NCBI RefSeq assembly: GCF_004359615.1
Contig: NZ_SCWA01000010.1
Span: forward strand, 1 to 64,000
Source of the DNA: Macrococcus brunensis
GTDB lineage: Bacteria > Bacillota > Bacilli > Staphylococcales > Staphylococcaceae
Direction: 5' to 3'
DNA: 64,000 nucleotides
Shown here piece after piece: positions 6,611-15,732 of this stretch. Below the pieces are notes generated by a model. That model searched no databases. It saw nothing but the letters and a program-made list of their open reading frames with translations, and was not told the origin of the DNA. Both the position numbers and the translations under genes were made by a program. The first letter of the stretch is position 1; each line of letters opens with the position of its first letter.

Positions 6611-9451
6611 ATGAAAAAGATCTTCAGCTTATTTATTAAGGATGTTCAGCATGCGCTTAAAACGCCTATGGTACTCATCGTCATACTTGGACTGTGTATT
6701 CTCCCATCATTTTATGCATGGTTCAATTTAAAATCCTCATGGGATCCTTATTCCAATACAAAAGGCATAAAAGTGGCAGTTGTCAATTTTGATGAGGGCG
6801 CGACTGTTCAAGGTAAACACGTCAATGTCGGCAAATCGCTTGTCAAAGAACTGAAGACAAATGATCAGTTCGGCTGGGTCTTTGTCGATTCCCTTAAAGA
6901 TGCGAAACAAGGTGTAAGACTAGGGAAATACTATGCCATGATTCATATTCCGGAACACTTCTCGGAAGATATGACAAGTATTTTCGATAAAAAGCCAAAA
7001 CGAGCGCATATCGATTATCAGGTCAATCAGAAAATCAATGCCATCGCACCTAAGATGACGACAGCGGGCGCGACAGCTATCACAAAGACTTTAAACGATA
7101 AGTTTGTTGAAGCGGCGACTCAGGCTTTCCTTAAAGAAAGTAATTCGCTTGGTATCGATTTAGAGAAGAAACTGCCGCTATATCACAAGATTGAAAATGC
7201 TGTGTTTCAGGCTGAAGCCGCCATCCCCAAGATGGAAAAGTTCAGTGCTGCAGTGCAGAAAATAGATGCACATCAAGGTGATATCAATCAATATGCAGAA
7301 GAATTCTATGCACTTGAATCCTATAAAGACGAAATTAACAGTGGAGCCGCTAAACTGATCAAAGCCAATCAGCATGCCGGAGAAATCAATGAAGCGGGTC
7401 AGATGATTGTGGGTCTTAACAGTAAGATGAGCAATATAGAGGCTGCACTGAATAAGGCACAGCAGTTCGAGGAACGTTTTCCGGAGATCAATGCGGCTGT
7501 CGCTAAAGGGATAGATGCCACTAACAAAGCAAGTGAAGTTCTTTCAACCGCGCAGAACAGAATGCCTCAAGTCCACGCTCGGTTAAACCAGGCACAGGAC
7601 GCGACAAGTAAAGCGGATACTAAAGTAGAATCAGCTGAAGAAAAAGTATCATCTGAGGAAGTAGATACTGAAGAAAAGGTGACTACAGAAGGCAGTTCAA
7701 CACAGGAAAATCAAACAACGTCATCCGAACAAAAAATAGAGATTCCAGATTCTACTGAAGCGGTAACGACTGAATCAGTGACGACTGAATTGCCAAGTAC
7801 AGAAGCCAAAAAGACAGCGACCATGCAGACGGTTGCTAAAACCAAGGATGAACCACTGACACAATCCGATCTGGAACCTGCTAAACAGGCACTGAGTGAA
7901 GCGCTGCAGGCAATGGCCGGCCTAGTAAAAGATAATGCAGCGGCTCAGAAGGATACGCTTAGTGCCTTGAAAGACCACCAGCCTTCTAAAGATAATATGA
8001 AGGTGATTGCACAGAATATTGGACAGACGATTCAGCTTCAGAAAGAAGTCGCAGACGTACTCCAACAGTCATCGATTGATACGAGTCAAATAGAAGAAGC
8101 ACTCAATAATAGCAACAATGCCCTGGCAGTCGTGCAAAAACAGCTGGAAAACGGTCAGATCGATGCGTCCAGCACCAGTCGTGCTGAAGAAGCACTAAGT
8201 GTCATTCAAAATATGGATATGCAGTCTATTTTATTACAAGGACTTGAAACAATAGATTCAGGACTTGATACAGCAGCAATGAAACTCAGAGACGCAGAGC
8301 AATTTGCAAACAAAGTCGACGGCATCCTGACGGAAGCTCAGCAGGTGACTTCTGCAGCAAACGAAAGACTGGTGACGATAAACAATGAACTGCCTGCACT
8401 AGAAGAACGCTTCAAGGAAGTCAATGCGAATGTGCAGTCTAATTTTCCTGCATTCAAAGCACGAGTTGCAGAAGCAAGTCAGTTTGTACAGAATGAACTG
8501 CCTGGTGTGCTGAACGATTTAAGTCGCATCAGTCATTTTGCCCAGAATGATCTGCCAGGCGTCATGTCTAAATACGATGAGACCGCAGATCTTCTGCGTA
8601 ACAATTTGCCAGGAGCAGAAAAAGGGATTCATGATTTAGCTGAGTTTTCACGCAATGACTTACCAGGCATCGAAAAAGATATCAAAAAAGCTGCAGATAA
8701 GTTCAGAGAACTAGACAAAAAAGATGTCATGAATAAACTGATCAAACTATTACGTAATGATCTTCAGGGGGAAGCGGATTATTTTTCTGATCCGATACAG
8801 TTAGACGAAAAGCAGATGTTCCCGATTCCGAATTATGGTTCTGCCAGTGCGCCTTTCTATACAGCACTTGCACTCTGGGTAGGTGCCTTATTATCAAGCA
8901 ATCTGTTGACGACAGAACTGAAAGACCAGTCGCTTAAGGGCACCTATTCACTTAGAGAACTGTTTGCCGGACGACTGCTCTTATTCCTGAGTATCGGTAT
9001 CATACAGTCTGTAATCGTCGTCATCGGTAATTTCTTTATACTGGATGCCTATGCTAAACATCCTGTCATGAATCTGTTGTTTGCCGTACTGGTCTCTATC
9101 GTCTTTACATCCATTGTCTACACGATGGTCAGTTTACTGGGTAACGTCGGTAAGGCACTGGCCATTATTTTGATGGTGCTCCAGATTTCTGGTGGAGGTG
9201 GTACGTTCCCGGTACAAGTGACGCCACATTTCTTTCAGATGATTCATCCGTTCCTGCCGTTTACGTATGCGGTTGATCTCCTGCGAGAAGCTGTAGGTGG
9301 AATCGTGCCGGAACTGGTGACACTCAACATCAGCAGACTGCTTATATTTTTCACTGGCATTCTGGCCATTGGATATGGTCTTAAACCAAAATTCGAGCCG
9401 ATCAAAAATCGCATGATCAAAACTTCAGAAGAAAGCACAATTGTCGAATAG
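6611..9451 (+). CDS. YhgE/Pip-family membrane protein (phage infection protein homologue)
   Basis: 946 residues. One N-terminal membrane segment (about 20-40) is followed by the conserved 'PSFYAWFNLKSSWDPY' region that defines YhgE/Pip. A very long extracytoplasmic region rich in coiled-coil sequence comes next, and about five to six membrane segments lie at the C-terminus (about 755-925), resembling an ABC-2 permease half. Relatives include Lactococcus Pip, a phage receptor, and the type VII secretion protein EsaA; the function here is unknown. Residues about 333-415 form a Thr/Ser/Glu-rich low-complexity stretch. Residues about 620-700 carry four 'NxLPG' motifs roughly every 22 residues. 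GGGAGG precedes the ATG. The gene is monocistronic with its own terminator. Confidence 0.85.
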   Translation: MKKIFSLFIKDVQHALKTPMVLIVILGLCILPSFYAWFNLKSSWDPYSNTKGIKVAVVNFDEGATVQGKHVNVGKSLVKELKTNDQFGWVFVDSLKDAKQGVRLGKYYAMIHIPEHFSEDMTSIFDKKPKRAHIDYQVNQKINAIAPKMTTAGATAITKTLNDKFVEAATQAFLKESNSLGIDLEKKLPLYHKIENAVFQAEAAIPKMEKFSAAVQKIDAHQGDINQYAEEFYALESYKDEINSGAAKLIKANQHAGEINEAGQMIVGLNSKMSNIEAALNKAQQFEERFPEINAAVAKGIDATNKASEVLSTAQNRMPQVHARLNQAQDATSKADTKVESAEEKVSSEEVDTEEKVTTEGSSTQENQTTSSEQKIEIPDSTEAVTTESVTTELPSTEAKKTATMQTVAKTKDEPLTQSDLEPAKQALSEALQAMAGLVKDNAAAQKDTLSALKDHQPSKDNMKVIAQNIGQTIQLQKEVADVLQQSSIDTSQIEEALNNSNNALAVVQKQLENGQIDASSTSRAEEALSVIQNMDMQSILLQGLETIDSGLDTAAMKLRDAEQFANKVDGILTEAQQVTSAANERLVTINNELPALEERFKEVNANVQSNFPAFKARVAEASQFVQNELPGVLNDLSRISHFAQNDLPGVMSKYDETADLLRNNLPGAEKGIHDLAEFSRNDLPGIEKDIKKAADKFRELDKKDVMNKLIKLLRNDLQGEADYFSDPIQLDEKQMFPIPNYGSASAPFYTALALWVGALLSSNLLTTELKDQSLKGTYSLRELFAGRLLLFLSIGIIQSVIVVIGNFFILDAYAKHPVMNLLFAVLVSIVFTSIVYTMVSLLGNVGKALAIILMVLQISGGGGTFPVQVTPHFFQMIHPFLPFTYAVDLLREAVGGIVPELVTLNISRLLIFFTGILAIGYGLKPKFEPIKNRMIKTSEESTIVE

Positions 9452-9477
9452 AGCATCCTCGGATGCTCTATTTTTTT
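9449..9477 (+). terminator. Terminator after the YhgE/Pip gene
   Basis: TAGAGCATCC and GGATGCTCTA form a near loopless stem starting in the stop codon itself, followed by seven T. Confidence 0.9.
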
Positions 9478-9545
9478 ATGAGCATGTTGATGGAATGTTT
9501 CTTAAATATAATATATTATAAATGTGTAACTTCAAGGAGGTTAGT

Positions 9546-10073
9546 ATGCATAAAGTTGATCCGATAAAAGACATAGAAGTGATTAAACAGATTGAAACCC
9601 ATTTAAAAGAAAGAAGTTTAACCTATTATTTTATATTTAAGATAGGAATCAACGCACCTCTTAAAACAGAGGAGCTCGTTCAATTGACTGTTTCATCCGT
9701 TCAGTCGCCAGTTTTTCTTGAGATGAATGGGTTTAAGATTTTGCTGTCGGAGGCGCTTGTACATGAGCTGAATGATTATATCGCTGACCATCAGCTCGCG
9801 CCGGAAGATTGTCTTTTCTGCTCAAAACGGACAGGAAAACCTTATACGCGTCAGCATCTGCACCGCGTATTAGCTGAAACAGCAGAAGCATTAAACTTAG
9901 ACTGCCATATTGGTGCGCAGTCGTTGAAAAAAACATTTGCTTATCATGCTTATCAGCAGGGAATGGAACTTACATACTTACAGCATCTGCTAGGTCATCA
10001 GTCTAAAAAAATGACTCTCAGTTTTATTGATGTCCCACCTGAAACAGTCTGTTTAATACAATTAAATTTATAA
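9546..10073 (+). CDS. Tyrosine-recombinase-fold protein lacking catalytic residues
   Basis: A 175-residue protein aligns with only the catalytic domain of XerC-type recombinases, as comparison with XerC encoded at 40691-41563 shows. The Arg I box TGLRVSEL is here APLKTEEL (Arg to Lys), HMLRHTF is QSLKKTF (His to Gln, Arg to Lys), LLGH is kept, and the nucleophile box GRYTHV is LSFIDV (Tyr to Phe). There is no N-terminal core-binding domain. It is therefore predicted to be inactive in strand exchange, though it could still bind DNA. AAGGAGG precedes the ATG; an upstream TTG-type start is less likely. The gene ends 11 bases before mnhA and is probably the first gene of the antiporter operon, so a regulatory role is possible but is inference. 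Confidence 0.8.
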   Translation: MHKVDPIKDIEVIKQIETHLKERSLTYYFIFKIGINAPLKTEELVQLTVSSVQSPVFLEMNGFKILLSEALVHELNDYIADHQLAPEDCLFCSKRTGKPYTRQHLHRVLAETAEALNLDCHIGAQSLKKTFAYHAYQQGMELTYLQHLLGHQSKKMTLSFIDVPPETVCLIQLNL

Positions 10074-10084
10074 GGAAGTGAATT

Positions 10085-12430
10085 ATGCTCATCTTATTTC
10101 TGTTATTTGGACTCGTCATGATGGGTCTTACTTTATTCCATTATTCGTTGACTCGTCGAATTCCTTTAGGTGTTACGGTTCTTTTTTATCCGCTGGTGGG
10201 CGCAGTTATCAGTCTTTATGCGCTCGTCACTAAACAGACCCTCAGTCAGACGATTCCGTGGATTCCCGCTTTTGATATTAATTTTTCCTTCAGACTTGAC
10301 GCTTTAAGCCTCATCTTTTTTGCGCTTATTTCATTTATAGGCGTGCTTGTTGTCATTTATTCTATTTTCTATCTCTCATCACGTGAGAACCTGCCTAAGT
10401 TTTATAGCTATTTACTGCTCTTCATGATTGCGATGTACGGTGTTGTTTTGTCCTCAAATACAATCGTTCTTTACTTGTTCTGGGAGCTGACTAGTATATC
10501 CTCTTTCCTGTTGATCAGTTTCTGGAATAAAAAGTCAGCTGCCCTTCAAGGCGCGCTTAAGTCATTTCTTATCACTGTCTTTGGCGGCATGATGATGCTG
10601 CTTGGTTTTATCGCACTTTATGTTATAACGGGGACAAATGACATAGTCGCTATAGCCGAATTAATGAAAGGCACCGATAAAAATGTGCTTTATTATTTTG
10701 CGCTTGCTTCTATATTACTGGGTGCATTAACTAAATCTGCACAGTTCCCGTTCCATATCTGGCTGCCGGATGCTATGGAAGCGCCGACACCTGTCAGTGC
10801 ATTTCTCCACTCCGCGACAATGGTTAAAGCAGGTATTTATCTATTGCTTAGAATGATGCCGGTTTTCAGCGGGGATCCGATTTTTCAGTGGATACTGGTG
10901 ATTGACGGTTTGATCACCATGCTTGTCGGCAGTCTTTTTGCGGTCCGTCAATCAGACTTAAAAGGGCTGCTTGCTTATTCAACTATCAGTCAGCTGGGCA
11001 TGATTGTGACTTTGATCGGACTCGCTGCATTTGACGGTATGAACCCAAATTATCAGCCTTTTATTGTCATGGCACTTATTGCAGCACTGCTTCATATTAT
11101 CACACACGGTATATTTAAAGCGGCGCTCTTTATGGGGGCAGGTATAGTCGATCATGCGGCGCATACGCGTGACATGAATCAATTAGGCGGCTTAAGAAAA
11201 GCCCTGCCTGTCACTTTTATCGTGATGACGATTGCAGCACTTTCTATGGCAGGGATACCATTTCTGAACGGCTTTTTAACGAAAGAGATGTTCCTGACTG
11301 CTTTAGTAGATCTCAGAGAACTGAATATAAATGGTGTATTCTGGCTGATTGCAGCTGGGGTCATCGCAAGTGTCGGTACTTTTGTTTACAGTCTGATTGC
11401 GATTGCACGTACATTCTTCGGCCAGCAGACAATTGAAATTGAAAAGGGTGAGTCTAAAGGCATTCTGATATCGCCGACGATTTTAGCTGTTCTGGTTATT
11501 TTGTTGTTCTTTATACCGAATGTACTACTTGTGTATATGATTGAACCTGCATTATCTGTCATACTCGACTTTAATCCAGGCACTTATATGAAGCCGATTC
11601 ATGCATGGCATGGATTTAATTTACCTTTGATGCTGACGATTGTGATTATTATAAGCGGCTTGGTTATTGTTCTTACTGGTGTCTACCGTAAACTGTTTCC
11701 TAAATATAAAGAGATGCCTCTAAACAAAGTATATAGAAAGACGTTGCATGGCCTGGACGTTGTCAGCCATCAAATGATTCGCCGGATTATGACTGATCGT
11801 CTCAACCATTATCTGATGTTTTTATTCGGGGTTGTACTGGTATTGATATTGCCTGTCACCTTAAAAGTACTGTTCGATGTTTATCCGGCTTTTGAACTGA
11901 CCGAAGCAGGCATCTATCCGGTTATTTTATTACTGGTTATCAGTGTCGCTTGTTTAGCGCTGCTGCAGGTGAAGTCCAGAATGACAGCGACCATCTTGAC
12001 GGGTGTCGTCGGTTACGGGACGTCTCTGATCTATGTGCTCATGTACGCGCCTGACCTTGCACTGACACAGTTTGTGATAGAGACCATTACAACTGTCCTC
12101 TTTTTGAGCTGTTTCTACCATCTGCCTAATCTCGAAAAAGAAAATAAGAGTCGGCTCAATCGAACTGTCAGCTTAACCATTGCATTCAGTATGGCGATTC
12201 TCATGATGACGATGATGGTCATTTCTCAGTCTGCTGAAAGCTTTGAATCTATTTCAGAGTTTTATGAACAGGCTTATGAATTAGCGGGCGGTAAAAATAT
12301 AGTCAACGCCATTCTTGGAGACTTCCGCGCGTTTGATACGTTACTAGAGGGAATTGTTCTTTTAATTACGGGTCTAGGGATTTATGCATTAGTTAGAAAG
12401 AGAGGAGAGGTCAAACATGAGAGAAAATGA
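10085..12430 (+). CDS. mnhA: Mrp/Mnh antiporter subunit A
   Basis: Largest subunit of the multi-subunit Na+(K+)/H+ antiporter, an integral membrane protein of 781 residues with about 20 or more membrane segments. The N-terminal part is homologous to complex I NuoL/NuoM; the segment APTPVSAFLHSATMVKAGI carries the conserved His/Lys channel residues. The C-terminal third holds the MrpA-specific region, 'GYGTSLIYVLMYAPDLALTQ', fused in the MrpA form. GGAAGTG precedes the ATG. It overlaps mnhB by 14 bases. Staphylococci carry two paralogous Mnh systems (Mnh1 and Mnh2), and I cannot assign this one from a single copy. Confidence 0.95.
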   Translation: MLILFLLFGLVMMGLTLFHYSLTRRIPLGVTVLFYPLVGAVISLYALVTKQTLSQTIPWIPAFDINFSFRLDALSLIFFALISFIGVLVVIYSIFYLSSRENLPKFYSYLLLFMIAMYGVVLSSNTIVLYLFWELTSISSFLLISFWNKKSAALQGALKSFLITVFGGMMMLLGFIALYVITGTNDIVAIAELMKGTDKNVLYYFALASILLGALTKSAQFPFHIWLPDAMEAPTPVSAFLHSATMVKAGIYLLLRMMPVFSGDPIFQWILVIDGLITMLVGSLFAVRQSDLKGLLAYSTISQLGMIVTLIGLAAFDGMNPNYQPFIVMALIAALLHIITHGIFKAALFMGAGIVDHAAHTRDMNQLGGLRKALPVTFIVMTIAALSMAGIPFLNGFLTKEMFLTALVDLRELNINGVFWLIAAGVIASVGTFVYSLIAIARTFFGQQTIEIEKGESKGILISPTILAVLVILLFFIPNVLLVYMIEPALSVILDFNPGTYMKPIHAWHGFNLPLMLTIVIIISGLVIVLTGVYRKLFPKYKEMPLNKVYRKTLHGLDVVSHQMIRRIMTDRLNHYLMFLFGVVLVLILPVTLKVLFDVYPAFELTEAGIYPVILLLVISVACLALLQVKSRMTATILTGVVGYGTSLIYVLMYAPDLALTQFVIETITTVLFLSCFYHLPNLEKENKSRLNRTVSLTIAFSMAILMMTMMVISQSAESFESISEFYEQAYELAGGKNIVNAILGDFRAFDTLLEGIVLLITGLGIYALVRKRGEVKHERK

Positions 12431-12842
12431 TGTACTGCTGGTGACGATTTCTAAAGTCGTTATTGTCATCATTTTGACGTTCGGATTTTATATCTTCTTC
12501 AGTGGTCATAACGGACCAGGTGGGGGATTTATCGGAGGTCTTGTCTTTACTTCTGCCTTCATTCTGATGTTTCTCGCTTTTGATGCTGAGAAAATACGTC
12601 AGTCATTACCTTTTGACTTCAGATATCTTATAGTGGGGGGAAGTGTGATATCCTTATCAACTTTGTTTCTGCCGCTTTTTCTTGGTGATGAATGGCTGAC
12701 ACAATATGATGAATATTATCAGCTTCCTGGAGTCGGTGAAATTCACTTTACGACGGTAACTGTCTTCGAATTTGGGATATTACTGACAGTACTCGGCGTC
12801 GTGATGACAATATTATTAACGATTAGTGGTGATCAAAAATGA
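12417..12842 (+). CDS. mnhB: Mrp/Mnh antiporter subunit B
   Basis: 141 residues with four membrane segments. It carries the MrpB signature FFSGHNGPGGGFIGGLV near the N-terminus. It is required for assembly of the antiporter complex in the membrane. The ribosome-binding site (AGAGGAGAGG) lies within the end of mnhA. The stop overlaps the start of mnhC by four bases (ATGA). Confidence 0.95.
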   Translation: MRENDVLLVTISKVVIVIILTFGFYIFFSGHNGPGGGFIGGLVFTSAFILMFLAFDAEKIRQSLPFDFRYLIVGGSVISLSTLFLPLFLGDEWLTQYDEYYQLPGVGEIHFTTVTVFEFGILLTVLGVVMTILLTISGDQK

Positions 12843-13168
12843 ATTTAGTGATGATACTCATGACAGGTATTCTTACCTTTACAGGTGTTTATCTCGTGCT
12901 GTCAAAGAACCTGATTCGGATTGTTCTGGGTACGAGCATTCTAAGTCATGCCTCAAATATCTTCCTGCTTTCGATGAGCCAGGCAGGTAAAAATGTACCG
13001 ATCATAGGAAATGGTGAAGAGTATGTAGATGCAGTTCCGCAGGCTCTTATTCTGACTGCCATTGTCATCAGTTTTGCGATTACCGCATTTCTGCTAGTCA
13101 TCGTATACCGGACTTATCGGCATACCAATCATAACCATATTGATGCGTTAGGAGGTCATGATGAATAA
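12839..13168 (+). CDS. mnhC: Mrp/Mnh antiporter subunit C
   Basis: 109 residues with three membrane segments, homologous to complex I NuoK. The conserved 'LSKNLIRIVLGTSILSHASN' and 'DAVPQALILTAIVISFA' segments are visible. The start overlaps the mnhB stop, and the 3' end overlaps mnhD by 8-11 bases, so translation of the three genes is tightly coupled. Confidence 0.95.
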   Translation: MNLVMILMTGILTFTGVYLVLSKNLIRIVLGTSILSHASNIFLLSMSQAGKNVPIIGNGEEYVDAVPQALILTAIVISFAITAFLLVIVYRTYRHTNHNHIDALGGHDE

Positions 13169-14606
13169 CTTGATATTACTGCCTCTTTTAATTCCACTTT
13201 TAGCCGGTTTAGTGACTGTGCTCTATAAGCCTTATCGACGTGAAATCACCATAATAGCAAGTGCTGTAGCAGGTGTTATAGCGTTGACGCTGTCTTTTCA
13301 TGCTGTTAACGAAATGATGGTCATCAATTTTGGTGGCTGGCAGTCGCCTTATGGTATTCAGTTTGCGGGTGATTTTATCAGTCTGTCACTCTCAGGCATC
13401 AGTCTTATTCTGACTTCGCTTATTCTGATGTACGGCTTACATCGGCCGGAATATGAAAATGATAAACTGCCGTTTATTCTTTTCCTGCTCGTGGGCGTCA
13501 ATGGGTCATTTCTTACCGCTGATATCTTCAATTTGTTCGTGCAATTTGAAGTGATGCTGCTTGCATCGTTTGTCCTTATGGCGATTGGTAATCGGGCTGC
13601 GCAGTTTAAGGCGAGTATTCCATATATCGTCATCAATATTATTGGTTCATGGATTTTCCTCGCTGCTATAGCGATGACCTATCGATTGTATGGCACATTA
13701 AACTATGCACATCTATCCATCCGAGTGCAGGATCATGGCATGTCTGATCATGCGATTTTGATTGCACTGCTTTACCTGCTTGTTTTCGCCTTAAAGTCAG
13801 CGCTTATTCTGTTTATGTGGCTGCCGAAATCTTATGCGGTTCTGTCGACTGAGAACTCTGCTATATTCAGTGCGTTGCTGACGAAAGTCGGTGTCTACGC
13901 GATGATCAGATTCTTCACCGTTATTTTTTCTGTTCATGCTGCTGTCACCCACGAAGTGTTATTAGTCGGCAGTATTCTGACGATGATCATCGGTTCAATA
14001 GGTGTACTTGCCTATAGAAGCATCAAATATATGATCTGTTATCAGATCATATTGTCAATCGGCATTATCTTATTTGGTCTTTCGACTCATACAGACGCGG
14101 GACTACAGGGTGCGCTGCTTTATCTGATGAATGATATGTTGATCAAGGGATTGTTGTTCCTGGTTGCAGGTATTATTATACGTGACCTTCACATCAGTAC
14201 GGTCCACGCTCATCATGGTGCCATCAAACAGTATCCGCTGCTTGGTACTATTTTTCTGTTAGTGACGCTGACGATAGGAGGCGTTCCGCCGTTTGGTGGA
14301 TTTGCAGGCAAGTTACTGATAATCGAAGGCGGACTGCACGATAGATCATACATCGGCACAATCGTGATGATTATAGCGAGTCTTATTGCACTCTATACTC
14401 TGATTAGAATGTTCCTTAAAGTCTTCTTCGGGGAAGTCGATAAAATGAGGGCAAATGACATTCCTAAACATCAGTATGGCGTCATGGTGGTTATTCTCAT
14501 CTTGTCACTCTGCATTACCTTGTTTGCTCAGCCGATTATCGATATGCTGAGTCACTTCGATGTAGATCAGTATAACCAGTTTCTAATTAAAGGAGGTGAG
14601 AAATAG
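13158..14606 (+). CDS. mnhD: Mrp/Mnh antiporter subunit D
   Basis: 482 residues with about 14 membrane segments, homologous to NuoN/NuoM. Conserved charged membrane residues appear in 'LFVQFEVMLLASF' (Glu) and 'ALKSALILFMWLPKSYA' (Lys). GGAGG stands two bases before the first ATG and five before the second, so the second (13161) may be the real start. The stop shares one base with the GTG of mnhE. Confidence 0.94.
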   Translation: MMNNLILLPLLIPLLAGLVTVLYKPYRREITIIASAVAGVIALTLSFHAVNEMMVINFGGWQSPYGIQFAGDFISLSLSGISLILTSLILMYGLHRPEYENDKLPFILFLLVGVNGSFLTADIFNLFVQFEVMLLASFVLMAIGNRAAQFKASIPYIVINIIGSWIFLAAIAMTYRLYGTLNYAHLSIRVQDHGMSDHAILIALLYLLVFALKSALILFMWLPKSYAVLSTENSAIFSALLTKVGVYAMIRFFTVIFSVHAAVTHEVLLVGSILTMIIGSIGVLAYRSIKYMICYQIILSIGIILFGLSTHTDAGLQGALLYLMNDMLIKGLLFLVAGIIIRDLHISTVHAHHGAIKQYPLLGTIFLLVTLTIGGVPPFGGFAGKLLIIEGGLHDRSYIGTIVMIIASLIALYTLIRMFLKVFFGEVDKMRANDIPKHQYGVMVVILILSLCITLFAQPIIDMLSHFDVDQYNQFLIKGGEK

Positions 14607-15091
14607 TGGCACAGTTTCTGCTTAATATTCTGATTGCTATATTATGGACGTTATTTGGAGACCAGGATCGCTTTTATTTCTCAACTTTCTTTAAAGGCTA
14701 TCTTATTGGACTTATTATTGTCTGGCTGATTCATCAGTTCTTCGGAGGTAAGTTCTATCTCTACAAGATTTGGGCTCTTTTCAAGCTGTTCATGGTCTTC
14801 AACTATGAGCTGCTGACTTCCAGTCTGTCAACAAGTCGTTATATTCTCTTTAAGTCGTCTGAGGTAAATCCTGGGGTGGTACAATATCAGACAAAACTCA
14901 CGACTGACTGGCAGATCACAGTTCTGACGATGCTGATTATTCTGACTCCGGGTTCTGTTGTGCTGAGAATTTCTGATGATAACAGCACACTGTTTATCCA
15001 TGCCTTAAATCAAACGGAAAAGGAAAATAAAAAATTACTGAGTTCTATTAAAAACTATGAAGCATTGATAAAGGAGGTCATTTATTCATGA
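14606..15091 (+). CDS. mnhE: Mrp/Mnh antiporter subunit E
   Basis: 161 residues with an N-terminal membrane hairpin and the MrpE-typical 'TPGSVVLRISDDNSTLFIHA' segment near residue 112. The start is GTG, sharing its first base with the mnhD stop and preceded by a strong AAAGGAGGTGA. The stop overlaps the mnhF ATG by four bases. Confidence 0.94.
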   Translation: MAQFLLNILIAILWTLFGDQDRFYFSTFFKGYLIGLIIVWLIHQFFGGKFYLYKIWALFKLFMVFNYELLTSSLSTSRYILFKSSEVNPGVVQYQTKLTTDWQITVLTMLIILTPGSVVLRISDDNSTLFIHALNQTEKENKKLLSSIKNYEALIKEVIYS

Positions 15092-15372
15092 GTGTGATCA
15101 TCATAAAAGTGGCATTAATTATTTATGGTGCTGCGATGTGTCTGGCATTATTTCGGCTTCTGAAGGGACCTTCGCTGCCAGATAGAGTCGTAGCGTTTGA
15201 TACGATTGGTGTCATCACGATGTCTTCTGTTGCCATCATTGGTGTACTGTATGAAACACAAGTCTATCTAGAAGCGGTTCTTATTATCGGCGTCCTGGCT
15301 TTCATCAGCACGATAGCGACTTCACGGTTTATAGAAAGGGGCGTTATCTTTGAACGTAAACGACATAAGTAA
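15088..15372 (+). CDS. mnhF: Mrp/Mnh antiporter subunit F
   Basis: 94 residues with three membrane segments and the MrpF motif '[18 protein letters not shown]'. AAAGGAGG inside mnhE serves as the ribosome-binding site. The 3' end overlaps the mnhG coding region by 23 bases. Confidence 0.95.
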   Translation: MSVIIIKVALIIYGAAMCLALFRLLKGPSLPDRVVAFDTIGVITMSSVAIIGVLYETQVYLEAVLIIGVLAFISTIATSRFIERGVIFERKRHK

Positions 15373-15694
15373 CCTTATTGCGGCCTTTGTTATTCTGCTC
15401 GGCAGCATCATGACGTTGATCAGTACAATCGGAATTGTGAAGTTCAAGGATGTTTATACGCGGAGCCATGCTGCAACAAAAAGTTCGACATTAGGTGTCC
15501 TGCTTACTCTTTCAGGCGTGTTCATCTACTTCTGGGTCAATGATCATTATTTCAGCGTACGGATTATTTTAGGTATCGTCTTTCTTTATATCACCAGTCC
15601 AGTGGCCGGTCACCTCATTACGCGTGCCGCCTTTAATTCTGGTGTCGAGATGTATACGAAAGAAAAAGGTAAAAAAGGAAAACGACTCAACTAA
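15350..15694 (+). CDS. mnhG: Mrp/Mnh antiporter subunit G
   Basis: 114 residues with three membrane segments. The MrpG core '[20 protein letters not shown]' is visible near residue 29. The start is TTG (15350) behind AAAGGGG; no in-frame ATG fits the family N-terminus. It is the last gene of the operon, and the stop lies within the large palindromic terminator shared with nagA. Confidence 0.93.
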   Translation: MNVNDISNLIAAFVILLGSIMTLISTIGIVKFKDVYTRSHAATKSSTLGVLLTLSGVFIYFWVNDHYFSVRIILGIVFLYITSPVAGHLITRAAFNSGVEMYTKEKGKKGKRLN

Positions 15695-15732
15695 AAAGAC
15701 ATACAGAGCAGCTGCTCTGTATGTCTTTTTAG
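15691..15732. terminator. Bidirectional terminator between mnhG and nagA
   Basis: A perfect 42-base palindrome (21-bp arms, centre 15711/15712) flanked by A and T runs, so it works in both directions. It contains the mnhG stop codon and overlaps the nagA stop codon. Confidence 0.93.
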
